Positions 1 through 6,436 of a DNA stretch of 6,835 nucleotides are shown in pieces. This stretch comes from Planctomycetota bacterium (GTDB taxonomy: Bacteria; Planctomycetota; Phycisphaerae; Phycisphaerales; SM1A02). The notes under the pieces are model-generated. The model saw only the letters and a list, made by a program, of their open reading frames with translations. It was not told the origin of the DNA and ran no database searches. The DNA lies in contig JAPULD010000424.1 in the NCBI GenBank assembly GCA_027295365.1, positions 1 to 6,835 on the forward strand, given 5' to 3'. Within the stretch, counting starts at the first letter, position 1. Each line of letters starts with the position of its first letter. Made by a program: the position numbers and the translations under genes.

Positions 1-654
1 CGCCTCGCGATCGGTGAGATACTCGCCTTCCACGCGAGGCGGCAAGTTGGGCAACGACATTGGCTGGTGTTTCGCGGGATAGGGATCAAAGTAATGGGGC
101 GGCTGACCAAAACTGCATCCGCCGACGTTGAATTCGTACCCCTGGTCTTCGGGAAACCAACTCGTCGGCCCCAGGTGCCACTTGCCGATGAATCCTGTCA
201 CGTAGCCTGCGTTGTTGAGCAGTTCCGCGATGGTCATTTCCCCTCGCTCCATCCAACGCACGACCCTGGGCGTGAGGAGCATGCGATTGTGGTCGCCGAC
301 ATACGCCGGGGCATCGCGCACGTCCTGTTCGATGATGTCATTCCCGAGCAGGGGACGAATCCAGTCGGTGACGCCGGTTCGCGTCGGATAGCGACCCGTC
401 ATGATGGAGGCGCGAGTCGGCGAACACACGGCGCACGAGGCGTAGGCCTGCGTGAACCGCACACCGCCCGCCGCCAGCCGATCGAGATTGGGCGTTTCGT
501 AATACGTACTGCCGTAGCAACCGAGGTCCGCCCAGCCAAGATCGTCCACGACGATGAGCACGACGTTGGGCGGTCGAATCGTCGTCGCCTGTGCTGTCGC
601 GGCGAAAATCGAAAAGAACAAAGCGATCACGATTGCGGAGCATTGACTGTTCAT
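1..654 (-). CDS. Secreted type I (formylglycine) sulfatase, N-terminal part; runs off left edge
   Basis: N-terminal 218 residues of an alkaline-phosphatase-superfamily sulfatase, which hydrolyses sulfate esters, probably on a polysaccharide outside the cytoplasm. Residues 1-23 form a signal peptide with a hydrophobic core (IVIALFFSIFAATAQA) and a likely cut after AQA. The metal-binding VVDDLGWADLGCYG segment has D37 and D38. The sulfatase signature CSPTR starts at C77, the residue expected to be converted to formylglycine. GKWHLG at 157-162 supplies the conserved Lys and His. The segment LLTP...MTIAELLNNAGYVTG fits planctomycete sulfatases. The rest of the catalytic domain lies outside the window. 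I chose the ATG at 654. An in-frame ATG at 687 would add 11 residues including Lys-Arg, giving the signal peptide a positive n-region, so it is a real alternative. Neither start has a good Shine-Dalgarno sequence. It follows the kinase gene by 89 bases on the same strand. The substrate cannot be told from this part. A matching formylglycine-generating enzyme is not in the window. Confidence 0.93.
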   Translation of the reverse strand, partial: MNSQCSAIVIALFFSIFAATAQATTIRPPNVVLIVVDDLGWADLGCYGSTYYETPNLDRLAAGGVRFTQAYASCAVCSPTRASIMTGRYPTRTGVTDWIRPLLGNDIIEQDVRDAPAYVGDHNRMLLTPRVVRWMERGEMTIAELLNNAGYVTGFIGKWHLGPTSWFPEDQGYEFNVGGCSFGQPPHYFDPYPAKHQPMSLPNLPPRVEGEYLTDREA

Positions 655-743
655 AAGGCGTTTCTCAGCCACCCATGGTAGTGGCATGGGAATCGCCCGC
701 GAATTTCGATGCGTGTGGCCCCGGGCAAAGCAATCATGGGTCA

Positions 744-3500
744 CTATCGTTTGCGTGCTTCAAGGACCTGGAGAATCTCATCAGCCTGAGTCTGCCAGCG
801 TTGTGCCTCTTCGGTCCGCTCCGTGGCTTCGTAGAGCCCGACAAACGTCATGGCGGCGTTGTGGCACTGCTGATGATTGATGGTGAGAGTCTCAACCAGC
901 ATGTCCCAGGATTCCAGGAGGTATTGCTCGGTTTCCTCGTATCGCTTCTGGCCAAGCAGGCCCTGACTGTACATCATGAGAAAATACCCGAGGAAGGTCT
1001 TGTCGAACTCCTCGACGCCCTGGGCCGTCGAGATGGCTTCGGCATACGTCGCCAGACTGTCATCGACCTTTCCCATGTTCATATACGCCACGGCCAGATT
1101 GACCTGGGCAAGCAGGGTCTGCTTGTGGGTGGGGCCGTAATGATCCTTGTGAATCATCCATCGGTCTCGCATCATGTTGACCGCCTCGTCGAGTCGGCCC
1201 ATCTCCTTGTAGACGCTGGCGAGGTTGTTCATAATGATGAGGGTGTTGGAGTGGGCGGGGCCGAATTCGCGTCGATTAATTTCCATGATATCGAGGTAGA
1301 GTCGTTCGGATTCCTCGTAACGCTCCATGACTCGATACAGGATGGCGAGACTGTTCTTCGCGGCGCACGTCATTTGATGATCAGGGCCAAAGACCTTGAT
1401 GCAATACGCGACGTATTCCAAATTGAGCGGCTCGGCTTCGTCGTAGCGTTCCAGACGCCGGTAGATGGACGCCAGACCCCGGAGGGTCTCCATACTTGAG
1501 GGATGATCGGGGCCAAAAATCAATCGCTGTCGGGCAAGCACGTCTTCATGCAATCGAACCGCCGCGGCGAATTCCCCGAGCCGATTCAGGGATTCCGCGC
1601 GGAGCGAAGCGAGCCGGATGGTGCTCGGATCGTCATCCCCGTTCGCCTCTCGGGCCCGAGGGAGCAGTGTCTTCGTGATCTCCGCCACCTTCATCCATTC
1701 AAACAGATGGCTATGCACCTGAAGCATGCCGACGTGATCCATGATGGTGTCGGGGTGCAGTTCGCCAAGGAGTTGGGAGTGGTGTTTGGCGTTTTCCTCG
1801 AGCAGCGCCATCGCCTCTTCAGGCCGCCCCTGGTCGAGTCGCAACATGGCAATTCCGTAACGCGCTTCGAGAAAGGCCTCGTCGTCGGGTGCGAGGTGTT
1901 GGACGCAGAGTTCAAACGATCGGACGAGATGCGTCTCGGCCTGGTCGAGATCGCCAATGGTGCGATAGGTGTCTCCGATCGTGTTGCGAATGAGTATTTC
2001 CGCTTCGGGTTGGCCGGCCAGCTCGGGCCCGAGATCGTCGGCGGCCTCGTCGAGTACGGATCGCAACAACTCAGTGTCCCGACCGGCCGCGATCCACGGT
2101 CCGCTGCTGGCCAGCAGCTTTCGCAGAAAGGTCGTCACCTGTTCGGCCTTCGCCAGCTCCGACTGCGCCTTCTCCTCGCTCAATTGGGCGACGTCAAGGG
2201 CGTCTTGCGCCTTCACCTCGTTCAACTGAGCCATGACCCGGGCGCTGGTTGCGCGAGCCAGCCCGATCGACGTGCCGACGATGCCCGCGATCAGAACGAT
2301 GAAGATGGCGACTAGGGAGCCGACCAGCGAACGATTGCGTTGGGCGAACTTCTTGAACTGATACACCGTCGAGGGGGGACGGGCGCTGATCGGTTCGTTG
2401 TTGAGATACCGGTTGAGGTCCGCCTGCAGCGCCGCCGCGGTCTGGTAACGCCGGCTCTTTTCCTTCTCAAGTGCCTTGATGACGATCGTCTCGATGTCGC
2501 CCCGAAGCGTCGCATTGAATACGCTGATCGGGGTGGGGTCGTCCTCGCGAATGCTGCGCACCGCCTCGTGGATCATCTTGCCCGCCACGTCGTGGGGCAG
2601 GCGATCGGTCAGCAGTTCGTACAGCACGACGCCCAGGGTGTAGACATCGCTCCGGGCGTCGATGTCTTTCGGATCACCGGCGGCCTGCTCTGGGCTCATG
2701 TAGGGGACGGTGCCCACGAGCTGGCCCATGTCGGTCCGAAGCGTCGCGGTCCGGATGTCGGCGTTGGTCGCCCGGGCGATCCCGAAGTCGAGGATTTTCG
2801 GCTGACCCTCGGAATGGCCGTCGGTCGGGGTGACGAGAATGTTTCCCGGTTTCAGGTCACGATGAATGACACCCCGCTGATGGGCGTGCTCGACCGCGGC
2901 ACAGACCTTGGCCATCAGTTCCAGACGCGCGCGAGTGCCAAGCTCCTTCTTTTTCACGTGCTCGACCAGCGTGTCGCCCTGAATGTACTCCATGGCGAAA
3001 TAGGGTTGCCGACCATGACCTCGGTCCGTCGGCATCGTCCCGGCCTCGTAGACATGGGCGATGCCCGGATGCTGCAAGGTGGCCAGCACCTGCGCCTCGT
3101 GCTCGAACCGGGCGAGCATCTGTTTGGACGTCACGCCCGCTCGAATGACCTTGAGCGCCACTTGGCGTTTGGGATTGTCCTGGGTGGCGAGATAGACGAT
3201 ACCCATGCCACCCTCACCGAGCGGGCGTTCGATCGTGAAGTGACCGATCCGCTTGGGAACGTCCTCCTCCTGGTCAGCCAGGTCCAGAGGCGAGACATCG
3301 GTCCCGAACCCGTCGCCCAGGGCCGGCGCTTCCAGAAAGTCCGTCAATCGGTCGTGTGAATACAGTAGGGACTCGACTTCTTCCCGCACGGCCGGATCAT
3401 CGCTGCATTGCTCGTTGAGGTAGACCACCCGTGAATCACCGTCGAGGTCTCGTGAAGCCTCGAACAATCGCTTGGCACGTTGGTATTGGTGGGTGTTCAT
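744..3500 (-). CDS. Transmembrane Hanks-type Ser/Thr protein kinase with C-terminal TPR array
   Basis: A 918-residue membrane kinase. Residues 1-60 match the N-terminal segment usual for planctomycete and acidobacterial kinases (RLFEAS...VREEVESLL). The kinase domain spans about 86-365: glycine loop GEGGMGIVY (95-103), VALK lysine K117, likely alpha-C glutamate E135, catalytic loop HRDLKPGN with D215 and N220, DFG at 238-240, and SPEQ at 269-272. All key residues are present, so it should be active. One membrane helix lies at about 391-415. A charged, probably coiled-coil stretch follows (418-456), then ten TPR-like units of the kinesin-light-chain type (494-913). Known topology for this family would put the kinase in the cytoplasm and the TPRs outside, as sensor or partner-binding domain; this is inference. 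It begins 55 bases after the sigma factor stop, suggesting co-transcription and that the sigma factor is a substrate. The ATG start has no Shine-Dalgarno sequence but gives the full family N-terminus. Confidence 0.95.
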   Translation of the reverse strand: MNTHQYQRAKRLFEASRDLDGDSRVVYLNEQCSDDPAVREEVESLLYSHDRLTDFLEAPALGDGFGTDVSPLDLADQEEDVPKRIGHFTIERPLGEGGMGIVYLATQDNPKRQVALKVIRAGVTSKQMLARFEHEAQVLATLQHPGIAHVYEAGTMPTDRGHGRQPYFAMEYIQGDTLVEHVKKKELGTRARLELMAKVCAAVEHAHQRGVIHRDLKPGNILVTPTDGHSEGQPKILDFGIARATNADIRTATLRTDMGQLVGTVPYMSPEQAAGDPKDIDARSDVYTLGVVLYELLTDRLPHDVAGKMIHEAVRSIREDDPTPISVFNATLRGDIETIVIKALEKEKSRRYQTAAALQADLNRYLNNEPISARPPSTVYQFKKFAQRNRSLVGSLVAIFIVLIAGIVGTSIGLARATSARVMAQLNEVKAQDALDVAQLSEEKAQSELAKAEQVTTFLRKLLASSGPWIAAGRDTELLRSVLDEAADDLGPELAGQPEAEILIRNTIGDTYRTIGDLDQAETHLVRSFELCVQHLAPDDEAFLEARYGIAMLRLDQGRPEEAMALLEENAKHHSQLLGELHPDTIMDHVGMLQVHSHLFEWMKVAEITKTLLPRAREANGDDDPSTIRLASLRAESLNRLGEFAAAVRLHEDVLARQRLIFGPDHPSSMETLRGLASIYRRLERYDEAEPLNLEYVAYCIKVFGPDHQMTCAAKNSLAILYRVMERYEESERLYLDIMEINRREFGPAHSNTLIIMNNLASVYKEMGRLDEAVNMMRDRWMIHKDHYGPTHKQTLLAQVNLAVAYMNMGKVDDSLATYAEAISTAQGVEEFDKTFLGYFLMMYSQGLLGQKRYEETEQYLLESWDMLVETLTINHQQCHNAAMTFVGLYEATERTEEAQRWQTQADEILQVLEARKR
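762..2021 (-). repeat. Ten tandem 42-residue TPR-like units inside the kinase
   Basis: The kinase C-terminus contains repeat units starting at residues 494, 536, 578, 620, 662, 704, 746, 788, 830 and 872. Each begins near a (F/L/Y)GPxH-like motif and carries a G/E-R-x-DEA-like turn 22 residues later. The clearest are FGPDHP (662), FGPDHQ (704), FGPAHS (746) and YGPTHK (788). The outer units (494, 830, 872) are more degenerate but keep the spacing. This is the kinesin-light-chain or TPR_10/TPR_12 type, normally a protein-binding solenoid. Confidence 0.82.
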
Positions 3501-3555
3501 GGGCCGGGACGGTGACTTGTTGACACGGGTGTTATTGGTGTTTCCGGGGGGGGAG

Positions 3556-4122
3556 TCAGCTCATGGCTCGGTGCAGCCACGATTTGGCCATGGTCCAGTC
3601 CGCTTCGATGGTCCGGGTCGAGACGTCCAGCACCTCCGCGACCTCCTTGACGCTGAGCCCACCGAAGAATCGAAGCTCGACGACTTGGGCCTGTCGCTCG
3701 TCAAGGCTCGTCAGTTGCTTGAGCGCTTCTTCCAGCGCGACCAGATCCAACTCGGAGCCATTCTGGTCGGACAACCCATTGTGCATGGTAATCCTTCGCC
3801 AGTCGCCGCCCCGTTTGGCGGCTTGCCGGGCTCGGGCCTCGTCCACCAGAATGCGTCGGATCAATCGTGAGGCAATGGCGAAGAAATGAGCCCGGTTCTT
3901 CCAATCGGTCTGGTTCTGATCGACCAGCTTGAGATACACCTCGTTGGCGAGGGCGGTGGTCTGCAACAAGCCTCGTCCTTTGGCGGATTCTTTCTTGAGC
4001 TGGCGTCGGGCCAGGGCCTTGAGCTCGTCGTAGACGAGCGACATCAGCCGATCATCGGAGGTGAGATCGCCCTGACCGAACTGCTGAAGCAGAGCCGTGA
4101 CATTTGATGACTGGGATTCCAA
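3556..4122 (-). CDS. ECF-type RNA polymerase sigma factor, TIGR02999-like
   Basis: A 188-residue group IV sigma-70 factor that would direct RNA polymerase to a dedicated promoter set. Region 2 spans about 25-100 and includes LLQTTALANEVYLKL (52-66) and NRAHFFAIASRLIRRILVD (77-95). A basic linker, ARARQAAKRGG, follows. Region 4 spans about 125-185, with LDERQAQVVELRFFGGLS leading into the helix-turn-helix SVKEVAEVLDVSTRTIEADW (157-176). These segments match the planctomycete and acidobacterial family TIGR02999 (Sigma70_ECF). The usual acidic DAED motif of region 2 is absent and T55-T56 sit there instead. No anti-sigma factor gene is adjacent; a Ser/Thr kinase is, which is the usual company of this family. 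The start is TTG at 4122, chosen because AGGAAG stands just upstream and the next in-frame Met (M27) would cut into region 2. It is probably first gene of an operon with the kinase and sulfatase. Confidence 0.94.
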   Translation of the reverse strand: MESQSSNVTALLQQFGQGDLTSDDRLMSLVYDELKALARRQLKKESAKGRGLLQTTALANEVYLKLVDQNQTDWKNRAHFFAIASRLIRRILVDEARARQAAKRGGDWRRITMHNGLSDQNGSELDLVALEEALKQLTSLDERQAQVVELRFFGGLSVKEVAEVLDVSTRTIEADWTMAKSWLHRAMS

Positions 4123-4126
4123 TCGT

Positions 4127-4132
4127 CTTCCT
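4127..4132 (-). promoter_or_regulatory. Shine-Dalgarno AGGAAG for the TTG-started sigma factor
   Basis: On the minus strand AGGAAG ends four bases before the TTG codon, with the AGGA core about six bases away, which is normal spacing. It decides the TTG start. It is the only good Shine-Dalgarno sequence among the four gene starts visible here. Confidence 0.6.
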
Positions 4133-4396
4133 AACTTCCCAATAGAGAAAAAACAGAAAAACCTCTGCGGACATTGTATCGATCTTCCGCGTCGATTGGT
4201 GAGGCAAAATCCGCCCTAACTCTTGGCCTTGGCCTCAGATAGGTAATCCGCATGCTTGGTCCGAGAAGAATCACGACGACGGACGTCACCGACCTGCTGG
4301 ACCTGCTCGCGGCTTGGGGGAGTTGTCCATAGGGAGATGTTCCGTTTTTTGTCCGAGCCGATTTGGGAAGGGTCTCGGGGAGGATAGGGAAGGGTG

Positions 4397-4434
4397 CAAG
4401 AAAAGAGCCCATGGCGAACTCGCCATGGGCTCTT
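4397..4434 (-). terminator. Rho-independent terminator of rpsA
   Basis: A perfect inverted repeat with 15-base arms (AAGAGCCCATGGCGA at 4403-4417 and its complement at 4420-4434) gives a GC-rich hairpin, realistically 14 bp with a four-base loop. Read on the minus strand it is followed by TTTTCTT (the tract overlaps the end of the stem). On the plus strand the following bases are not T-rich, so it acts in the rpsA direction. It starts 25 bases after the rpsA stop codon and should separate rpsA from the sigma factor operon. Confidence 0.9.
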
Positions 4435-4452
4435 GCATTCTTGGATTGACAC

Positions 4453-4468
4453 GTCCGATCAGTCGGAC
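4453..4468 (-). repeat. Inverted repeat enclosing the rpsA stop codon
   Basis: GTCCGA and TCGGAC form a perfect 6-bp stem with a four-base loop. In the mRNA the loop is CUGA and its UGA is the rpsA stop codon. It lies just before the terminator hairpin. It may be chance or may slow or protect the mRNA end; no function is shown. Confidence 0.5.
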
Positions 4469-6231
4469 TTGGGCAGTTCGATCCGGTCGGTGCCGAGGGC
4501 GCCGTGCTCGTCCATACCGCCCCGGGTGGGACCGTCGTCGCGAGTCTTGGCTTCCTTCTTGTCGTCGGCGGCCTGCTCCGCGTCGCCCCACATGGCACGC
4601 TTGAGGCTGAGGCCGATCTTGCGATCTTCCATGTCCACGCGAAGGATCTTGACATCCAGGACGTCGTCCACCTTGACCACGTCCTGCGGATTCTCGACCT
4701 TCTGGTCGGAGAGTTCCGAGATATGCAGCAAGCCTTCGAGGCCATCTTCGAGTTCGACGAAGACGCCGAAGTTGGTGATCTTGGTGACCTTGCCGTGCAC
4801 GACCATGCCGGGCTTGTAGGCATCGGGGATGGCGTGCAACCAGGGATCTTCGGACAGCTGCTTGGCCCCGAGGCCGACGCGCTGCTTTTCCTGGTCGATG
4901 TCGAGTACGACGCATTTGACGTCGTCGCCCTTCTTGAACTTCTCGTTGGGGTGCGAGATCTTCTCGGTCCATGAAATGTCCGAAACGTGCAGGAGACCGT
5001 CGATGCCGGGCTCGATCTCCACGAACGCGCCGTAGTTGGCGAGATTGCGGACCTTGCCGTCGATGATGGTGCCTGGGGGGTACTTCTGGGCCACGAGCTC
5101 CCAGGGGTTGACCTCGGTCTGCTTGATGCCGAGCGAGATTTCCTGCTTGTTCTTGTTGATGTCGAGGACGACGACTTCGACTTCGTCGCCCACGTTGACC
5201 ATCTCGTTGGGATGGTTGATCCGCTTGGTCCAGGACATCTCCGAGATGTGCACCAGGCCCTCGATGCCGTCCTGCAGTTGCACGAACGCGCCGTAGCTGA
5301 CCAGGTTGACCACCGTGCCCGTGACGCGGCTGTTGATGGGACACTTCAGATCGATGTCCTCCCAGGGCGACGTTTCCTTCTGCTTGAGGCCAAGGGCGAT
5401 CTTTTCCTTCTCGCGGTCGATCTTGAGGATCTTGACCTCGATATCGTCGCCGATGCGGACGATCTCGCTTGGGTGGTTCACGCGGCCCCAGCTCATGTCG
5501 GTGATGTGCAGCAGGCCGTCGAGCCCGCCAAGGTCCACGAACGCGCCGAAGTCGGCGATGTTCGTGACGGTGCCCTTGATCAACTCGCCCTCGGTGATGT
5601 TGTTCATCAAACGATCCTTGGCCTCGGAACGTTCGCGCTCGATGAGCTTGCGACGGCTGATGACGATGTTCCGGCGGTCCTCGTCGATCTTGAGGATCTC
5701 GGCACGAATCGTCTTGCCGATGAACTCGCCGATGTCGCTGGGCCTTCGGATGTCCACCTGCGAGGCCGGGAGGAAGACCGGGACGCCGATATCGACGAGC
5801 AGGCCACCCTTGATCTTGCGCATGCCTCGGCCTTCGACGATATCGCCTTCCTTCTTGGTTTCGAGGATGCGCTCCCAGCCTCGAATGCGATCGGCCTTGC
5901 GTTTGGAAAGTTTGATGATCCCGCTCTCGTCTTCGAGATTTTCCAGCAGAACCTCAACGGTGTCACCCATCTCAAGGCTGTCGAAATCATCGAATTCGCT
6001 CTTGTTGACAAGACCCTCGGATTTGAGGCCGACATCGATGACGGCGTCATCGCCCGCCTTGCCGACGATCTTGCCCTGGAGAACCTTGCCGGTCCGGAGC
6101 TGCTGAATGTTTCGTTCGAGAATGCTATCCATGTCCCCATCCGCGACGTCTTGGCCCATCGCTTCCTGGATCATGGAAATGGCCTCGGAATCATCGATAC
6201 CGATGTCTGCGATCAGATTGAAATCTACCAT
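4459..6231 (-). CDS. rpsA: 30S ribosomal protein S1, six S1 domains
   Basis: A 590-residue S1 protein, which binds mRNA and helps the 30S subunit load and unfold it at initiation. Six S1/OB-fold domains lie at about 47-112, 127-195, 213-285, 300-370, 387-457 and 474-545. Domains 3-6 carry the RNA-binding signature clearly: ADFGAFVDL, VSYGAFVQL, ANYGAFVEI and TNFGVFVEL, each followed by GLLHI/GLVHI-type strands. Domains 1 and 2 are more divergent, as in E. coli, where they contact the ribosome. A charged tail (546-590) makes the protein slightly longer than the 557-residue E. coli form. I chose the ATG at 6231 (MVDFNLIADIG). The frame stays open upstream to 6489, but that extension would cover the promoter and leader and overlap the transporter gene. 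No Shine-Dalgarno sequence precedes the start. The gene has its own promoter candidate and terminator, so it appears monocistronic, possibly autoregulated through its leader. Confidence 0.97.
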   Translation of the reverse strand: MVDFNLIADIGIDDSEAISMIQEAMGQDVADGDMDSILERNIQQLRTGKVLQGKIVGKAGDDAVIDVGLKSEGLVNKSEFDDFDSLEMGDTVEVLLENLEDESGIIKLSKRKADRIRGWERILETKKEGDIVEGRGMRKIKGGLLVDIGVPVFLPASQVDIRRPSDIGEFIGKTIRAEILKIDEDRRNIVISRRKLIERERSEAKDRLMNNITEGELIKGTVTNIADFGAFVDLGGLDGLLHITDMSWGRVNHPSEIVRIGDDIEVKILKIDREKEKIALGLKQKETSPWEDIDLKCPINSRVTGTVVNLVSYGAFVQLQDGIEGLVHISEMSWTKRINHPNEMVNVGDEVEVVVLDINKNKQEISLGIKQTEVNPWELVAQKYPPGTIIDGKVRNLANYGAFVEIEPGIDGLLHVSDISWTEKISHPNEKFKKGDDVKCVVLDIDQEKQRVGLGAKQLSEDPWLHAIPDAYKPGMVVHGKVTKITNFGVFVELEDGLEGLLHISELSDQKVENPQDVVKVDDVLDVKILRVDMEDRKIGLSLKRAMWGDAEQAADDKKEAKTRDDGPTRGGMDEHGALGTDRIELPKSD

Positions 6232-6255
6232 AGGGGAAACGTGGTGTTGGGTTCG

Positions 6256-6278
6256 GGTTGCAGCCACGCTCTGCAACC
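6256..6278 (-). promoter_or_regulatory. Hairpin in the rpsA mRNA leader, possible pseudoknot
   Basis: GGTTGCAG and CTGCAACC form a perfect 8-bp stem with a seven-base loop (AGCGTGG in the mRNA) about 25 bases before the rpsA start. The loop bases GCGUGG can pair with CCACGU at 6244-6239 (five Watson-Crick pairs and one G-U), which covers positions -13 to -8 before the AUG. The hairpin is seen directly. A translational operator for S1 autoregulation is an inference; E. coli rpsA is known to be autoregulated through its structured leader. Confidence 0.5.
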
Positions 6279-6365
6279 GTCCTGGGAATCCTGCGGGAAG
6301 AAAACCGCTGCCGATCACGTGCCGGCATCTCTTCGGTGATCTCTCCCGCGGATGCGGAATCGGTG

Positions 6366-6395
6366 AGTATACCAACGAAAGGATGAAGAGGCGAA
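6366..6395 (-). promoter_or_regulatory. Candidate extended -10 promoter of rpsA
   Basis: On the minus strand TATACT (6371-6366) matches five of six bases of the housekeeping -10 box and is preceded by TGG, the extended -10 motif. The -35 region is weak (TTCGCC at 6395-6390, 18-base spacer). Transcription would start near 6359 and give a leader of about 128 bases before the rpsA ATG. Confidence 0.5.
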
Positions 6396-6411
6396 CCGTC
6401 GTTGCAACTAT

Positions 6412-6433
6412 AAAAAGCCACAAAAAGGCATTT
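6412..6433 (-). terminator. Weak candidate terminator after the transporter gene
   Basis: Just after the transporter stop the minus strand reads AAATGCC, a T-rich loop, then GGCTTTTT. This can form a short stem (GCC/GGC plus AAA/TTT across one bulged base) followed by, and partly using, a T run. The stem is short, so termination would be inefficient; transcripts could read through into rpsA. Confidence 0.3.
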
Positions 6434-6436
6434 CGC

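Larger units (their letters stand above)
4123..4458. other. Intergenic region between rpsA and the sigma factor operon
   Basis: No convincing gene lies here. It holds the stop-codon hairpin and the intrinsic terminator of rpsA at its right end. Next to the sigma factor start it holds a pyrimidine-rich leader: on the minus strand, a run of T with few interruptions at about 4144-4163. The middle part must contain the promoter of the sigma-kinase-sulfatase genes. I see a TACAAT (4173-4178, minus) that could be a -10 element, but no matching -35. A minus-strand reading frame at 4216-4452 starts with GTG and crosses the terminator stem, so I do not call it a gene. Confidence 0.6.

Noticed and set aside
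67..681. 204-codon plus-strand frame
   Set aside because: It is antisense to the sulfatase, whose signal peptide and CSPTR motif are on the minus strand.
675..3359. Long plus-strand frames (675-1499, 1503-2315, 2340-3359)
   Set aside because: All are antisense to the kinase gene and show no domain or composition of their own.
4173..4178. TACAAT as -10 box for the sigma factor operon
   Set aside because: Position is suitable, but no -35 element of the housekeeping or ECF type is found at 16-18 bases, so I do not list it as a promoter.
4216..4452. 78-codon minus-strand frame behind rpsA
   Set aside because: It starts with GTG and translates the terminator stem. Its last 35 or so codons have GC-rich third positions, which made me look twice, but there is no start codon inside that part and no recognisable family.
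4286..5344. 352-codon minus-strand frame rich in Arg, Gly, Gln and His
   Set aside because: It is an out-of-frame reading of rpsA and its terminator region.
4987..6339. 450-codon open frame on the plus strand
   Set aside because: It is antisense to rpsA. It is rich in Asp, Val, Leu and Ala with no recognisable domain, as expected for the complement of a GC-rich gene, while the minus-strand S1 protein is unmistakable.
6402..6420. Sigma-54-like TGGC...TTGCA before rpsA
   Set aside because: The GG-to-GC distance is two bases longer than sigma-54 promoters allow.
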